Assembly: GCF_023343835.1 (NCBI RefSeq)
Contig: NC_064444.1
Span: 19,238,871 to 19,302,870 of the forward strand
Length of the DNA: 64,000 nucleotides
Source of the DNA: Lagopus muta
Taxonomy: Eukaryota > Chordata > Aves > Galliformes > Phasianidae
Direction of reading: 5' to 3'
The position numbers and the translations under genes were made by a program. The notes beneath the pieces were generated by a model, which was not told the DNA's origin, made no database searches, and saw only the letters and a program-made list of their open reading frames with translations. Below are positions 45,501-56,959 of the stretch, in pieces; positions within the stretch are counted from its first letter, which is position 1; each line of letters starts with the position of its first letter.

Positions 45501-46000
45501 TCCTTTTCCAGTTCCCTTTGATTTTTCCCCCCTTTTTATAATTTTCATTTCCTAATCCACTTTCTAATTCTACTGCTTTTCTTTTTTCCAATTCCTTTTC
45601 CAATTCCTTTTCTGAATAGTTTTCTGCTTCGTTTTTTTATTTTTACCTTTTTCTTTTCTCTCCTTGTTCTTTTATTTCCTTTTCTTTCTCTTTCTAATTT
45701 GTTTTCTTAAGACTTTTTCAAATTCTTTTTTGTTTTGAATTTTTTCTATTTCTTTCTAATTCTTTTTCTTTTGATAATTCTGTTTCCAATTCTGTTTGTT
45801 TCCAATTGTTTTTCTTTTTCTTCATGTTCCTTTTCTTAGTCATATTCCTTTCCGTATTTTATTTTCTTCAACTTATTACAATTCCCATTCCAATTCTTTT
45901 TCCTTTATTAATTATTTTTCCATTCCCTTTTCTAAATCTTCCTCTCTTTCTAAATCTGTTTCTTCTTTCCTGTTTCTAATTGTGATAATCCTTTGTTTTT
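45475..46000 (+). repeat. Polypyrimidine tract, first part
   Basis: Almost pure T/C sequence with frequent short breaks, built from ttcttttt and ctaattc modules. Continues after an island at 46830-48855. Confidence 0.85.
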
Positions 46001-46545
46001 TGGCTCAAAGCTTGCTTCCTGAGGTTTTTCTTGTGATAAGACTCAATGATTTGTTAAGGAGGCAAGTGATGGGTGCTAACCGTGTGACAATCGGTATCAC
46101 TTTGGGAACATTTGAAAGCCCCTTCCTCCAGAGCTGCTTGCCTCCGGAATAGAGTGCTCAGGAGTGTTCACTGGCAGAAGATCTGGCCTGTGACTAAAGA
46201 GCTCCAGCTTGGTATGGGAAAATTGGGGAATTATACCATCGTGTTCTGTGAAAAACAAGATGCAGATGGGCATCCCTGTTCCCTCTTGTCTGCTGGCAAG
46301 GCCCAGAAGATGGGAACAAAGGAGTTTCTGCTGAGATCCCAGAGCCAGAAGCTGCCGCTCCAAGGAGAGCTGACTCAACCACATTGGATTTGAGCTGTCA
46401 CTCCAAAGACAGCTGACTCGACCACTTTGAAACTATTGAAAAGGGGCTGTCATCGCCATGGTCATGGCCGTCGTTCTCATCATTCTCCTCGTTGTCAACA
46501 GAACAATGCCTGACGACCCACCACTACTGAAGATCAAAGACTGAA
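46001..46545 (+). pseudogene. ERV envelope C-terminal remnant (tentative)
   Basis: 46451-46545 codes one hydrophobic membrane-spanning helix (GAVIAMVMAVVLIILLVVNR) and a short charged tail ending KIKD-stop, as at the end of a retroviral TM subunit. A TGA lies in frame shortly upstream, and the preceding 450 bp is not clearly coding. An LTR-like stretch follows. Confidence 0.45.
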
Positions 46546-46800
46546 CTACAAAGCACGCTAGATCCATGGTGGTGACTGTCTCCCTCTTGCTTCCTATAAA
46601 GACTCCTTGCTTCGTCTTCTCTATCTTTTCTATCTTTCCTATCGCCCTCCTTCCCTTCCCCATTACCCTGATTCGTAACAGCCTCCGTCCTCCCCTTCCC
46701 CATTTCCCTAATTACGATTTGTAATAAATTGGTCGGACCAACATTTCAACTGTTGTTTCTTAATCTCACGCCGGGTATATAGATAATAAAAGAACCTCCT
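46546..46800 (+). mobile_element. LTR-like sequence with TATA and poly(A) signal
   Basis: A CTATAAAG box (about 46597) is followed about 125 bp later by AATAAA (46723-46728), then attggtcggaccaacatttc and further U5-like sequence. Position after the env tail supports a 3' LTR. Ends not resolved. Confidence 0.5.
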
Positions 46801-46829
46801 CTCCCTCCTATAAATTGGAGCAAGACACT

Positions 46830-48855
46830 AATCTGCTTTGTTTTTCTAATTTTTTTTCCTAATTCTTTTCCTATTTCTTTTTCCTGTTGCAAGTTTTTCT
46901 TTCCATTGCAAGTCTTTTTCCTTTTTCTATTTCATTTTTTTTTTCTTTTTTGAATCCCAATTCTTTTTCAAATTGTAGTTCTTGTGTTCTCTTTCTGGAT
47001 CATTTTCTATTTTTTTTCCTAATTCTTTGTCTAATTCAAACTATTTGTCTAATTCTTTTTCTATTTTTTTCTTTTTCTCATTCTTTTTCTTTTTCCAATT
47101 CCTTTTTATTTCCTTTTTCCATTTCTCAATCTAATTTTAATTCTTCTTCTTTTTTTAAAAAAAATACTTTTTGGTCTTTCTAATACTTTTTGTGTTCTAA
47201 TTTTCTTTTTCCTTTTCTAATGATTTCTCTAATTCTTTTTCTAATTCATTTCCTGCTCTTTGTTTTTTCTTTTTCTAATTCTAATTCTTTCTCCAAGCCT
47301 TTTTTGTGGTCCTTTTCCCAGTCTAAGTCTTTCTTTTTTCTATTTCAATTTTTCCTAACTCCAACTCTTTTTCTAATTGTGGTACTTTTTCTTTTCCCTG
47401 TTCCACATCTTTTCCCTGTTCCATGTCTTTTTCATTTTTCTGTTTCAGTTTTTTCTTTTACATTTTCCAATTTTTTCTAATTTTTTAAATTAATTTTCTA
47501 ATTCATTTTCTATTTTTTTCTGTTCTTTTTGATTGTTTTTTTTCAGATTCTAAATATTTTTCTACTTTTCATTGTAAATCTTGTTATCTTTCTATTTTTT
47601 CTTTATATTTTTCTTTTTTCTAATTCATTTTATTTTTCTCAATCTTTTTCCAGCTCTTTTTGTGTTTCCAGGTTTTTCTTTTTGCAGTTTTTTCCTTTTC
47701 CAATTATCCTTCTAATTCTTCTCCTTTTTCTTTATCCATTGGTTTTCTTTTTCTAATTCCTTTTCTTTTCATATTCTTTCTCTTGCTCTAGTGCTTTTGT
47801 TTCCTTTCTCTTCTTTTTCATTTTCCAATTCTTTTTCCAGGTCTGTTTCCATTTCCAGTTCTCTCTCCAATTTTTCATCTATTTTTTTCCATTTTTTCTT
47901 TTCTCAATTCCTTTTTATACAATTCCTTTTCTTTTTCCAATTCCTTTTCTTTTCATCTTCTTTTCCATATTTTTGTTTTTCTCTCTCTAATTCTTTTTCT
48001 AATTCTTCTTCTATTTTTTCTAATTATTCTTTTTTATTTTTCATTTTCTATTTCTAGTTCTTTTTCTAGACTTTTTTCTCACTTTTCCATTTTCCTTTAT
48101 TTTTTCCCTCTTTTTTTGTCTTTCTACTTTTAGCTCCTTTTCCAATTCCTTTTCTAATGTTTTTTTCTAATTCTTTCTCATTTCCCATTTTTTTCCAGTT
48201 CCTTATCTTTTTCCAATTCTCATTCTAATCCTAATTTGTCCTCGTTTTTTCGTTTTCTAATTGTTTTTCTCTTTCATTTTCTAATTTAATTATTTTCTTT
48301 CTTTTCTATTTCAAATTATTTTTATAATATTTTCTTCACCTTTTTCTTCTCCCCTTTTCTTGTTTTTCTGTTTCTTACCCTTTTTCTAATTCTTTTTGTC
48401 TTATTTCCTAATTCTTTTTCTAATTCTTTTGCTTTTTCTAATTCTTGATTTTTTCCTTTTCTAATATTTTTTTTCCAATTGGTTTTCTTTTTCCTTTTTA
48501 TTTTTGTAATTCTTTTTCTAATTCCAGTTCTTTTTCCTCTGCCTTTTCCAATTCTTCTTCTAGTTCTATTTCCAATTCGTTTTCTATTTATTTTCTTAAT
48601 TCCAATTATTTTGTCTTTTTCCTCGCCTTTTTCCTGTCCTCATTGTATTTCAAATTCTTTTTTCTTTTTCTAATAATGTTCCTTTTAATAATTCTAGTTA
48701 TTTCTCTTTCTTTCTTTTTCTACATTGTTCTTTTCTCCTTTCCTTTTCCCTTTTTTCATTTTTATTCTCCTTTTTTCGTTTCCGTTTTCTTTTTTTTTTT
48801 TTTTTTTTCCTCCATTTTCCTTTTCCTTTTTTCTTTTCATTTTCATCTTCTGTGA
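46830..48855 (+). repeat. Polypyrimidine tract, main part (about 2 kb)
   Basis: T/C almost throughout, with isolated A and G. The recurring module is ttctttttctaattc and close variants, roughly 10-24 bp long and not in strict register. All open frames here (Phe/Ser/Leu-rich on plus, Lys/Glu-rich on minus) are artefacts. Confidence 0.92.
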
Positions 48856-49500
48856 ACCTGAAGTGCTCAGGCAATGAGAAACCAGGGGAGGAGAAGGTAA
48901 GAGTTGGATAATAGATCATGGACGATGTCCCACTGATTCAGATTTCAGTGTTCCTGAAGAAAATACTACCAGTCTACAAGAGCCTTATCCAGCTGGGCTG
49001 CATTGCCAGATAACAAACCTGAATAAAGCAAAGGACGCACGATGTTGTGGGTTTTCACTTGGGTTCCTTGTACTGTCCATGCGGATTCACGGTATTTTTG
49101 TACAGGCTTGTGGATCTTCACTGGGCTTTGCAGAAGTCCGCCCTGGTTCACTGAAGACTTTGCAGGATCACTGGTCTTCACTGAGATTCCATGAAGTTCA
49201 CGTGGTTTTGTAAGATTTTGCACAGCTTTGCTTCTGTTCACACTGGTTTCCCATATCTCTGCTTTGGTTCAGTCAAGTTTGCACAATTTTGCTGGCCTTT
49301 GCTGCCTTAAAGTTTCACTCCTTTACTTAGCCCCTGACAGTTTGCAGGTGGAATCTCAAATTCTCAGTCATCTAGTGCTGCTGCCACTTCCCCCACCTTT
49401 CCAGAGTATGAGCTTGCAATTAAATATCATCTACACATGGATACACATCCTAAGGCAGTGAAACTCTGTCAAAGGTCACTGAGGTGGCTTGAGCAATAGT
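48856..49500. other. LTR-like or unassigned sequence
   Basis: AATAAAG near 49022 followed by a stretch with repeated ttcactg motifs (49050-49200: ttcacttgg, ttcacggta, ttcactggg, ttcactgaag, ttcactgag). It resembles an R/U5 end, but the element is not recognised. A flanking motif at 48853-48895 repeats 44457-44500. Confidence 0.35.
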
Positions 49501-49774
49501 GGGAGAATATGTACACCCCTGTGGGAATCAGCTAAAGGTATATCATATCCCCTCCTGTGTGAAAGCAGACTTTTCTTTATTCTCTTCCTGCAAGGAAACT
49601 GTAAAGAGCATTTTTTACGCTGAAAACTGCCATCCAAATAAGCTCCAAAGCCCATTTCACGTCATATTCCAGACACAAACCATCAATATTTCACACCAAA
49701 CTCCAGGTTCACGTCCTTGCTAATTCACCCCAAATTGAGTTCCCAAAACCTCATTATTTCATTCCAAATATCAG

Positions 49775-50160
49775 CGCCAACACTCCCTGATGTCACCCCC
49801 CCAGGGATGCTCCAGCATCAATCCCCCAGCATTACTCCTTCACATCACCCCCCTTTCATCCCAACATCACCCACCAGTGCCAACCCAACAATGTCACCCT
49901 GGAGTCACTTCCTAATGTCACCTCTCACCGTCACCACAATATCCACCCTCAGCATTACTCCAACATTGTCATTCCCCAGTGTCACCCCAATGCTCTCACC
50001 CCAGAACCAGTCATTCACGTTAAATCCCTGTGGTGCTCCAACATCACTCCCATTGATGTCACCCTATCATGCTACTCCCTAACATGTATCCTATTGATAC
50101 CCCAACATCACTCCAACATAACCACCGTGTCACTCCCTCTAGGTGTCACTCTAAAATTTT
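49775..50160 (+). repeat. Minisatellite of (cacccc-aacatcactcc) type, left part
   Basis: Irregular tandem units of about 15-20 bp with catcac, gtcacccc and aacatcactcc. Interrupted on the right by a solo LTR and resumes at 50925. Confidence 0.8.
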
Positions 50161-50405
50161 AGATGATTCCATTAAGTGGGAAGCAGAATCTCCCTAAGCA
50201 AGTATGCTATTACTATCTGACCCTTGAGAGATGGCAAGCCACAGAAAAGGAGAGAGAAGGAACATGCCAGCAGTGGATTCGATCAGCGTCACTAGCAGGG
50301 CATCCCCTGCTTCAAAGCACACTCCCACTCTTTCTCCCACTTTCATTCTCCCTAGGGTCTGTAGGGTTTGTTCCACTTGCATGCTGTACCCGTTCAGCCA
50401 GTACA

Positions 50406-50745
50406 TGATACAGAGCTTTACAATCTAAGAATTTTAGGATGCTATAATCACAAAATAAACAAGACAGTTAGGCAAAGCAGACTACGACAACAAAAGAGAA
50501 TAAATAGAAGGCTTACCCCTATCCTGGGCTCGCTCACAAAACTCTAACAGAGCAGATCTCCAGCAGAGACCCTTCCCCCCTGGCAGCCAGCTCTTAAATA
50601 GCTCTAGGAGGGGGCAGCCTGGCTCCACCCCTTCTGGCAGCACAGGTGAATTGAATTGCCTTCACCTGTGCTCCTCTGGCTGCCTCATGGCTCGCCTCAG
50701 GTGATCAATCAGAGGTTCAGGCCATGACTCAGCAGTTCCCATACA
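50406..50745 (-). mobile_element. Solo LTR-like element, copy 2
   Basis: On the minus strand begins TGTATGGGAACTGCTGAGTC (50745) and ends CTGTATCA (50406), 340 bp. It contains gagctatttaagagctggct, a TATA-like site. Same family as 24975-25303. It appears to have inserted inside the minisatellite array. Confidence 0.75.
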
Positions 50746-50924
50746 AGAGCCCAGCTGGAACATCGGCTTGCAAAACAAGTCTTCGCAAGAACAAGACCAA
50801 ATACCAGGGACAGCTCTCTCTACAAAACATTTGCAGCCACAGCCACAAATATCAACTCCCTTAAAACTGCCAAAATACCTTATTCAATTCCAGGATCATT
50901 CTTCAGTCAGGGGCCGTTAGGTCC

Positions 50925-51270
50925 CCAATATAACACCCCAACAACGTCACCACCCAGTGTTCACTCCCTGATGTCACCCACCCTTCCTCCCCAAAAAGCC
51001 CCAACATAACCCATGCCACTACAATGACACTTCAGAATCACTCTCCAGTGTCACCCCAATGTCACTCCCAGAGTCGTGCCAGCAATGTCACCCCCAACAT
51101 CACACTAAGTCACCCCAGTGTCTCCATCGAGTATCTCTCTCTCTCTGATTTCCCCCCCCCCCCCACCCGCAATACCCCAGCATCACCCCCCAGCGTCACT
51201 CTCCAGGCTCAGTCCACAACTTCACCCCAGTGTCATCCCAGCATCACTCCATGGCATCACCCCAACTTGC
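50925..51270 (+). repeat. Minisatellite of (cacccc-aacatcactcc) type, right part
   Basis: Continuation of the array at 49775-50160, with a C13 run near 51152-51164. Confidence 0.8.
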
Positions 51271-51594
51271 TTGCCAAGTAAGCAAGGTTTGGGACAGCAG
51301 CTCCTAGCGGGGCTGTATAAGCTTTCAGACACCGATAATCGATTATTAATCACCACCTTCCATCTGGTTTCCAAACCAGATGACAACGAGTTATGTGGGG
51401 AGTCTGTTCTGGAAACGATTTGTCTTTTTTCCAAACCTGCTATGAGTTCAGAAATCCCACATCATGCTGCAGCAGAAATGGGGTACAGTGGTATGTTAGC
51501 GACCCCTGCTTCAGGGAGCACAGGGGCTGCGTAAAGTGCACACGCTGCAGCCTGCCTATTTCTTTGGAGTCTGGGATTGAAACTTGACCCAAAA

Positions 51595-53110
51595 GGCCAC
51601 ACACTGCCATACAGGCAGGTGCCAGGTTCACCCACTGATTATGTCAAATCCTGAATTGTTTTCACAATGGGCTTTAATTGCAAAGAAAGTAGGCGACACG
51701 TTTCTCACTGGAGAGCCACAAGCTGTCCCCACTAGTTTGGCAAACAGAGCTCGCTCCGATCACACCGGTAATCTCAACTCTGCCATCCAGGCTGCACACA
51801 CAGCTTTTCAGCATCTTGCTGTATCAGTACTGAAATTTGTGTGCTGTATCATACTGAAATTTGTGCTCCCCTATCTATTAGAAATTTTACTGAATGCTTT
51901 TGAGGACAGACTTCAATCAAAATATGCATGCCATTGTTTCTCATCCTTTGATCAAACTCCCTTGCCGGACAGGCAGATCCAATCACCTGCTTGTAATTAG
52001 TCTTTTTTTGTTGTTGTTTACGGTCTGAAGCAGTGATTGAGCACCTGGTGAGGGGTGTGGCCAGCCCTGCCAGCACAGGTGGAAGCAATTTACCTGTGGG
52101 ACCGGATAGGGCTGAGCTTGGCTCCACCCCCTCCCTGCCCATATTTAAGGGCTGGGAACAGACAGAACAGCATTCTGCTTGGGAGCTGCCTCCTTGGAAG
52201 TATTGGGAGTGAGTTCTGCCCTTTGGAATGGGGTGAGTGACTGCTGCTTTATTACGGGGCTCTGGTCTTTCCCTTTTGGGGGATCCTGACCACTTTTAAG
52301 GGCTGGAAGCTGTGAGGGCAGCATCTCTGCATGGAGGCTCCTTCCTTTGGGATGTGGGCTGTTTGTTTTTGGAATGGGGTCATTGATTTCTTCTTTACTG
52401 CTGGACTGTAATTTCACTTTCTGGGGGCTCCTGACCACATTTAAGGTCTGTCAGCAGAAGGAGCAGCAACTGCACCTGGAGATTGCTTCCTTTAGAGCGT
52501 GGGGTGAACCCTTGAAACTGGGTGAGTGATTCTTTATTCCAGGGTTACAATATCTTGTTGTTGGGGGGATCCTGACCCCACTTAAGGGCTGGCAGCCTTT
52601 AAGGTGGTATCTGTCTTTAGAGACCGTCTCCTTGGGAGCGTGGGATGAGCTCTGGTCCTTGAGAAAGGGTGAGTCATTCCTTCTTGTTTTAGGACTGTGA
52701 CCTTTCCTGTTTTTGGGGCATCCTGACCACATTGAAGTGCTGGCAGATGTAAGGGCAGCATTGATCTCTAGAGACTGTCTCCTGTGGAGCAGGGGTGAGT
52801 TTTGGCCTTTGAGAAGGGTGTAAGTGGTTTTTGTTTTTTCTTTATTTCAGAGCTACATTCTCCCTTTTTTTTATTATTTATTTTTTTATTTTTTTATCCT
52901 GACCACTTTTAAGGGATGGAAGCCGTAAGGGCAGCATCTCTACCTGTAGACTGCTTTCTTGGCAGTGTGGGCTGAGTGTTCATCTTTGGAATGGGGTAAC
53001 TTATTCTTCCTTTATTTCAGGGCTGTTATGCACTGCTTCCAACCATGCAGAGTTGTTTAAGGGCGTTCTGTGCACCCTTAGGTGTAATAAATCTTCGTCT
53101 TTATAGAAAG
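51595..53110 (+). mobile_element. Long LTR-like element, block B copy, with tandem modules
   Basis: 51595-52200 is the counterpart of 31185-31830. Here the promoter-like part is intact: cacaggtggaagcaa, ggctccacccc, then TATA-like atatttaagggctggga (52141). It continues through six tandem modules and ends with a poly(A) signal in gtgtaataaatcttcgtc (about 53084), the likely R/U5. Best read as a solo LTR of an unidentified avian ERV. Confidence 0.6.
52141..53020 (+). repeat. Six tandem modules of about 142-166 bp with TATA-like cores
   Basis: Cores at 52141, 52294, 52438, 52580, 52740 and 52906 (variants of (cac)ttttaagggctggaagc). Between cores each module carries a gggtgagt donor-like site (for example 52226, 52520, 52669) and a pyrimidine tract with AG (cctttatttcag at 53010). 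No other copy in the window has these modules. Confidence 0.75.
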
Positions 53111-53254
53111 CCAAGCATTGTCCTCTTCTGGACTGCTGTACTCAGTATCACCCCAGTGTGATGAAGTGAAGTCCCTGCTCTGCTGAATACTGGGACTGGC
53201 CGAGAGAGGCTCTGATGGATGTGGATTATCCTAGCCAGAGTACTTGGTACCATT

Positions 53255-53890
53255 GGTGGTGATCTCGTCCAACTGCCACACAATGAACAGGAACATCCAC
53301 AGCCAGATCTGGCTGCCCAGAGGCTGACCCAGCCTCACCTTGGAAGGGATGGGGCATCCATCACATGTCTGGGTAACCTGTTCTGCTGTGTCACCACCCT
53401 CACTGTACCAGATTTTCTTTATATCTAGGCTAAATCTTTCCTTGTTCTTCCCTTCAGGTGTTGAAAGGCTGTTACCAGATCACCTTGGAGCCTTCACTTC
53501 TGCAGGCTGAACAGCTCCAGCTCTCTCTCTTTATAGGAAAGGCGTTCCATCCCTCAGTTCATATTTGTGGCTGTTCTCTGGATGTTCTCCAATAGCTCCA
53601 CGTCTGTCCTGTGCTGCGGACATCCACATCCAGATGCAGCACCTCCAGGTGAGGCCTCACAGCGCAGAGCAGAGGGGCAGGACCAGCTCCCTTCGCCTGC
53701 TGACCACACATCTTTGGATGGAGCCCAGCGTACGATTGGCTTTCTGGGCTGGAAGGCGCATTGCTGAGTGCCACTACTCAGCCTGTTGAGGTTCCTCTGG
53801 ATGGCGTTGTCCCTCTAGTGCGTCACTGCACCCCACAGCTCGGTGTCATTAGGGTGCACTCAGCCCCACTGTCAATGTCACTGATGAAGG
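53255..53890 (-). mobile_element. CR1 LINE fragment, minus strand
   Basis: From gatctcgtccaactgccaca through the C-terminal and RT-end coding region (ctgggctggaaggcgcattg) to gtcaatgtcactgatgaag. Counterpart of the outer CR1 at 33351-34080, but uninterrupted. Confidence 0.85.
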
Positions 53891-53929
53891 GGCAATCCCA
53901 GGTGTTTGTACAAACTCAGCAAAGAACAC

Positions 53930-54475
53930 CTTGAGAGCAGCCCCACAGAGAAGGACTTGCGGCTCCCGGTGGATGAGCTGGCATCCATGAGTGGACATCA
54001 GCCAGCAGAGCGTGCTTGCAACCTGGAAGGCCAGCTGTGTTCTGGGCTGCGTTAAAAGAGAAGCGGCCAGCAGGGAGAGGGAGGTGATCGTCCCCATCTG
54101 CTCGGCTCTTGTGAGGCTTCATCTGCAGTGCTGCATCCAGGCCTGGGGCCCCCAGCACAGGAAGGACGTGGAGCTCATGGAGCGGGTCCAGAGGAGGCAC
54201 TGAGATGAGCAGACGGTTGGAGCAGCTCTCCTACAAGGAAAGGTTGAGGGAAGTGGGCTTGTTCAGCCTGGAGAAGAGAAGGCTTGGGGGGACCTCATTG
54301 CAGCCTCACAGTACTTGAAGGGGGAACAGCAGGAAGGGGAACGGCTGTTTACGAGGGTGGATCGTGATAGGACAAGGGGAAATGATTTTAAACTGAAACA
54401 GGGGAGGTTTAGGTTGGTTATTAGGAGGAAGCTTTTCACACAGAGGGTGGTGACGCACTGGAACGTGCTTCAGAG
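53930..54475 (+). mobile_element. CR1 LINE fragment, plus strand
   Basis: Codons such as [20 protein letters not shown] (54094-54153) and the following ctggaacgtgctt end. Opposite orientation to both neighbours. Confidence 0.88.
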
Positions 54476-54479
54476 TCAC

Positions 54480-54830
54480 TTCCAGGAGGATCTGCTCCTC
54501 GATTTTTTTTTGCAGCACAGAGGTGAGACTGACACGTTGGTGGTTCCCAGGGTCACACTTTATATCTGCAGTAACAGCTGTGCTGTTGCCTTTTTTCTGC
54601 TCACCAGGGACTTCACCTGACTGCCTCGACTTCTCAAATACCACTGAGAGTGGCTCGGTGACTGCAGCGGTGAATTCCCTCAGGGCTCTGGGACTCGTCT
54701 CATCAGGACCCAAAGACTCCTGGATGTCAGGTTCTCAGGTGGTCCAGATCCTGATCTGCCATCACAGTGTGGGATAGGGAGGGGTCTGTGGGACCGGCAT
54801 TGCTTCCTCAATCCCCACCTACCAAACCGA
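54480..54830 (-). mobile_element. CR1 LINE RT fragment, minus strand
   Basis: Reverse reading includes GPDETSPRALREFTAAVTEP and EVPGEQKKGN, the CR1 RT region around the GPDG motif. Abuts the plus-strand CR1 directly. Confidence 0.85.
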
Positions 54831-55050
54831 AGGTGAGAGCAGTGTATAATGAGCAGTTATCAGAGAAGATGGAAGATGGATGTTGTTGGGTACCTGAGCC
54901 TTCTCCTTGTCTGTTGTTCCCAGCTGCAGTGCTGCTGGTAAGCAGCATCACGCACAGAGTGCAGCCACATTGATCAGGGAAAGGAGTGCAGGTTTGTGAA
55001 AGAGGCACATCTGTAGGGCAGTGCCTTCATTACTGTTTTGTGTCCCACAG

Positions 55051-55198
55051 GTGGCTGCGGAGTTGCAGCGCTCCCGAGTGCCGTAACGACTGCATGGAGA
55101 TGCGTGGCTCTTCATGGGAACAGCAAGGAACCGGAATCTGCATTTCCTGGAATGCCCCAGAGCCTCGCTTTGCTGGCTGGTAATTGTCTGCCCAGCAG
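55051..55198 (+). other. Exon-like segment A, unit 1
   Basis: 148 bp between acceptor ttgtgtcccacag and donor cagcag|gtaagg. The frame ...EMRGSS-6-GICISWNAPEPRFAGW-stop is shared with unit 2. I know of no protein like it, and the short frame may not be translated. Confidence 0.5.
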
Positions 55199-55319
55199 GT
55201 AAGGGCAATGCTCACCCATCAGTGTTTACCCACTCCATAGCACGGCACAACACGGTGCTCCCAGAGCTCTTCATTGCACTTTATGGTGCCCTGGATGCTG
55301 CCTGTCCTTTTCTTTCTGT

Positions 55320-56330
55320 GTTCTCTTTGTCTCTGGCCTTTCACTGCAGTGTTTTCCTTCCCTTTGCCCTTGCTGTTCCCTACTGCATTCTCTTGCCCTC
55401 CTGTTTTTGTGTTCTATGCCACGTTCATTTGGCCGTTGCCCTTGGCTTTCTTTGCTGGATTCACTTCAGTGTTCAGTTTTGGCGTTCTGTACTGCGTTCT
55501 CTCGCCCTCCTGTTTTGGTATTTCCTTCCATGTTCTCTTAGCCGTTGCCATTGGCTGGGCATTCTCTTGCCCTCCTGTTTTTGTGTTCCATGCTGGGTTC
55601 TCTTGGCCATTGCCCTTGGCTTTCTTTGCCACATTCACTTCGGCATTCAGTTTTGGTGTTCCCTGCTGCGTTCTCCTGCCTTCCTGTTTTGGCGTTTCTT
55701 GCCGTGTTCTCTTGGCCATCATCCTGGGCATTTCCTTCCACGTTCTCTTGGCCCTTCCCCTCCTGTTTTTGTGTTCTATGCCACATCTCTTGGCCATTGC
55801 CCTTGGCTTTCTGTTGCCACATCCTCTTCAGCATTCAGTTTTGGCGTTCCCGGCAGCATTCTCTTTGGCCTCCTGTTTTGGCATTTCCTGCCACATTGTC
55901 TTGGCCCTTGCCTGGGCATTCCCTGCAGCATTCTCTTTGACCTCCTAACTTGCTGTTCCAGCCACATTCTGCATTGGCCTTCTTTGCCGCGTTCTCTTGC
56001 CCTCCTTTTTTGGCTTTTCCTGCCATGTTTTCTTAGCCCTTGCCTGGGCATTCCACGTTGTGTTCCCTTGTCCTTTTGTTTTGGCATTTTGTGCTGCATT
56101 CTCTTGGCCTTTGCCCTTGGCCTTTCCTGCTGTGTTCTCTTTGGCTGTATTCTGACCTTTCCTGTTGCGTTCTCCTTGCCCTCACCTTGGCTTTCCATTG
56201 GTGCTCTCTTTGCTTTTGCCCTTGCCTTAGCTTGGCTGTTTTCTTTGCATTTACCTTGGTTTTCCATGAGAGTTCTCCTTCCCTTTGCCTGCCCTGGGAG
56301 TTCTGCTTGTCTTCGGCACTCTGGGATTAG
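55320..56330 (+). repeat. 36-bp-type minisatellite, block 1
   Basis: Irregular tandem repeat of about 36-42 bp with the core ttctcttggcc(a/ctttgcc)cttggc and gttttggcgttccctgctgc. All six frames stay open for long stretches (up to 416 codons), because the unit is stop-free and often a multiple of three. No support for a protein. Confidence 0.85.
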
Positions 56331-56705
56331 CTGGGAGGCAACATTAAAGTTAACCTTGACCTGAACCCGTAGCTGAATGGGAGTTCTAATGATAATTGTG
56401 TTAACCTGCAGCGTATCTGTAAACCAAGCCCTTAACGCATTGTTGAAAATGTCTCTTAACCTGAATGCTGCCTTAAAAATAATGCCTCATGTTTTTTGTC
56501 AAATAACCTTAATTGTGATTGTAGTGCAGAATACTGATGTTAGACCAACTGTAACTTCAACCCTATGAATAACATTAATTATATCCCTAATGTTAATTAT
56601 AATTATAATTAATTACAATCCTTGTGTCATCATTACAGCAACATGCTCAGGGTGCAGCCCCACACATGCGGGGCAGCGCCTTCATTACTGCATTGTGTCC
56701 CACAG

Positions 56706-56853
56706 GTGGCAGCAGAGCTGCGTTGCTCCTGAGCACTTTAAGGACAGCACGGAGATGCGCGGCTCTTCCATGGCAGCAGCAGAAACTGGAATCTGCATTT
56801 CCTGGAATGCCCCGGAACCTCGCTTTGCTGGCCGGTAATTGTCTGCCCAGCAG
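56706..56853 (+). other. Exon-like segment A, unit 2
   Basis: Exactly 148 bp like unit 1, with acceptor gtgtcccacag and donor cagcag|gtaagg. Codes EMRGSS then GICISWNAPEPRFAGR-stop. Conserved length and both splice signals across the copies suggest selection or very recent duplication. Confidence 0.5.
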
Positions 56854-56959
56854 GTAAGGGCAGTGCTCACCCACCATTGTATACTCATTACTTACTGAGG
56901 CACAAGGTAGGGTTCCCAGAGCTCATTTCTGCACTTCATGGTGCCCTGAATGCTGTCTG

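Larger units (their letters stand above)
55015..56640 (+). repeat. Subtelomeric gene-like unit 1
   Basis: First of three related units of about 1.5-1.6 kb. It has exon A (55051-55198), then a donor and a minisatellite-filled intron-like block (55320-56330), then sequence with many ttaacc/cttaac motifs (56345-56600) where exon B would be expected but is not seen. Confidence 0.75.

Noticed and set aside
46887-48855. Many Phe/Ser/Leu-rich plus-strand frames
   Set aside because: Composition of the pyrimidine tract (T/C only) encodes Phe, Ser, Leu and Pro by necessity. No start context or conservation signal.
55114-56364. 416-codon frame through minisatellite block 1
   Set aside because: Five other frames are also open over the same region, so openness is a property of the stop-free repeat unit, not evidence of translation.
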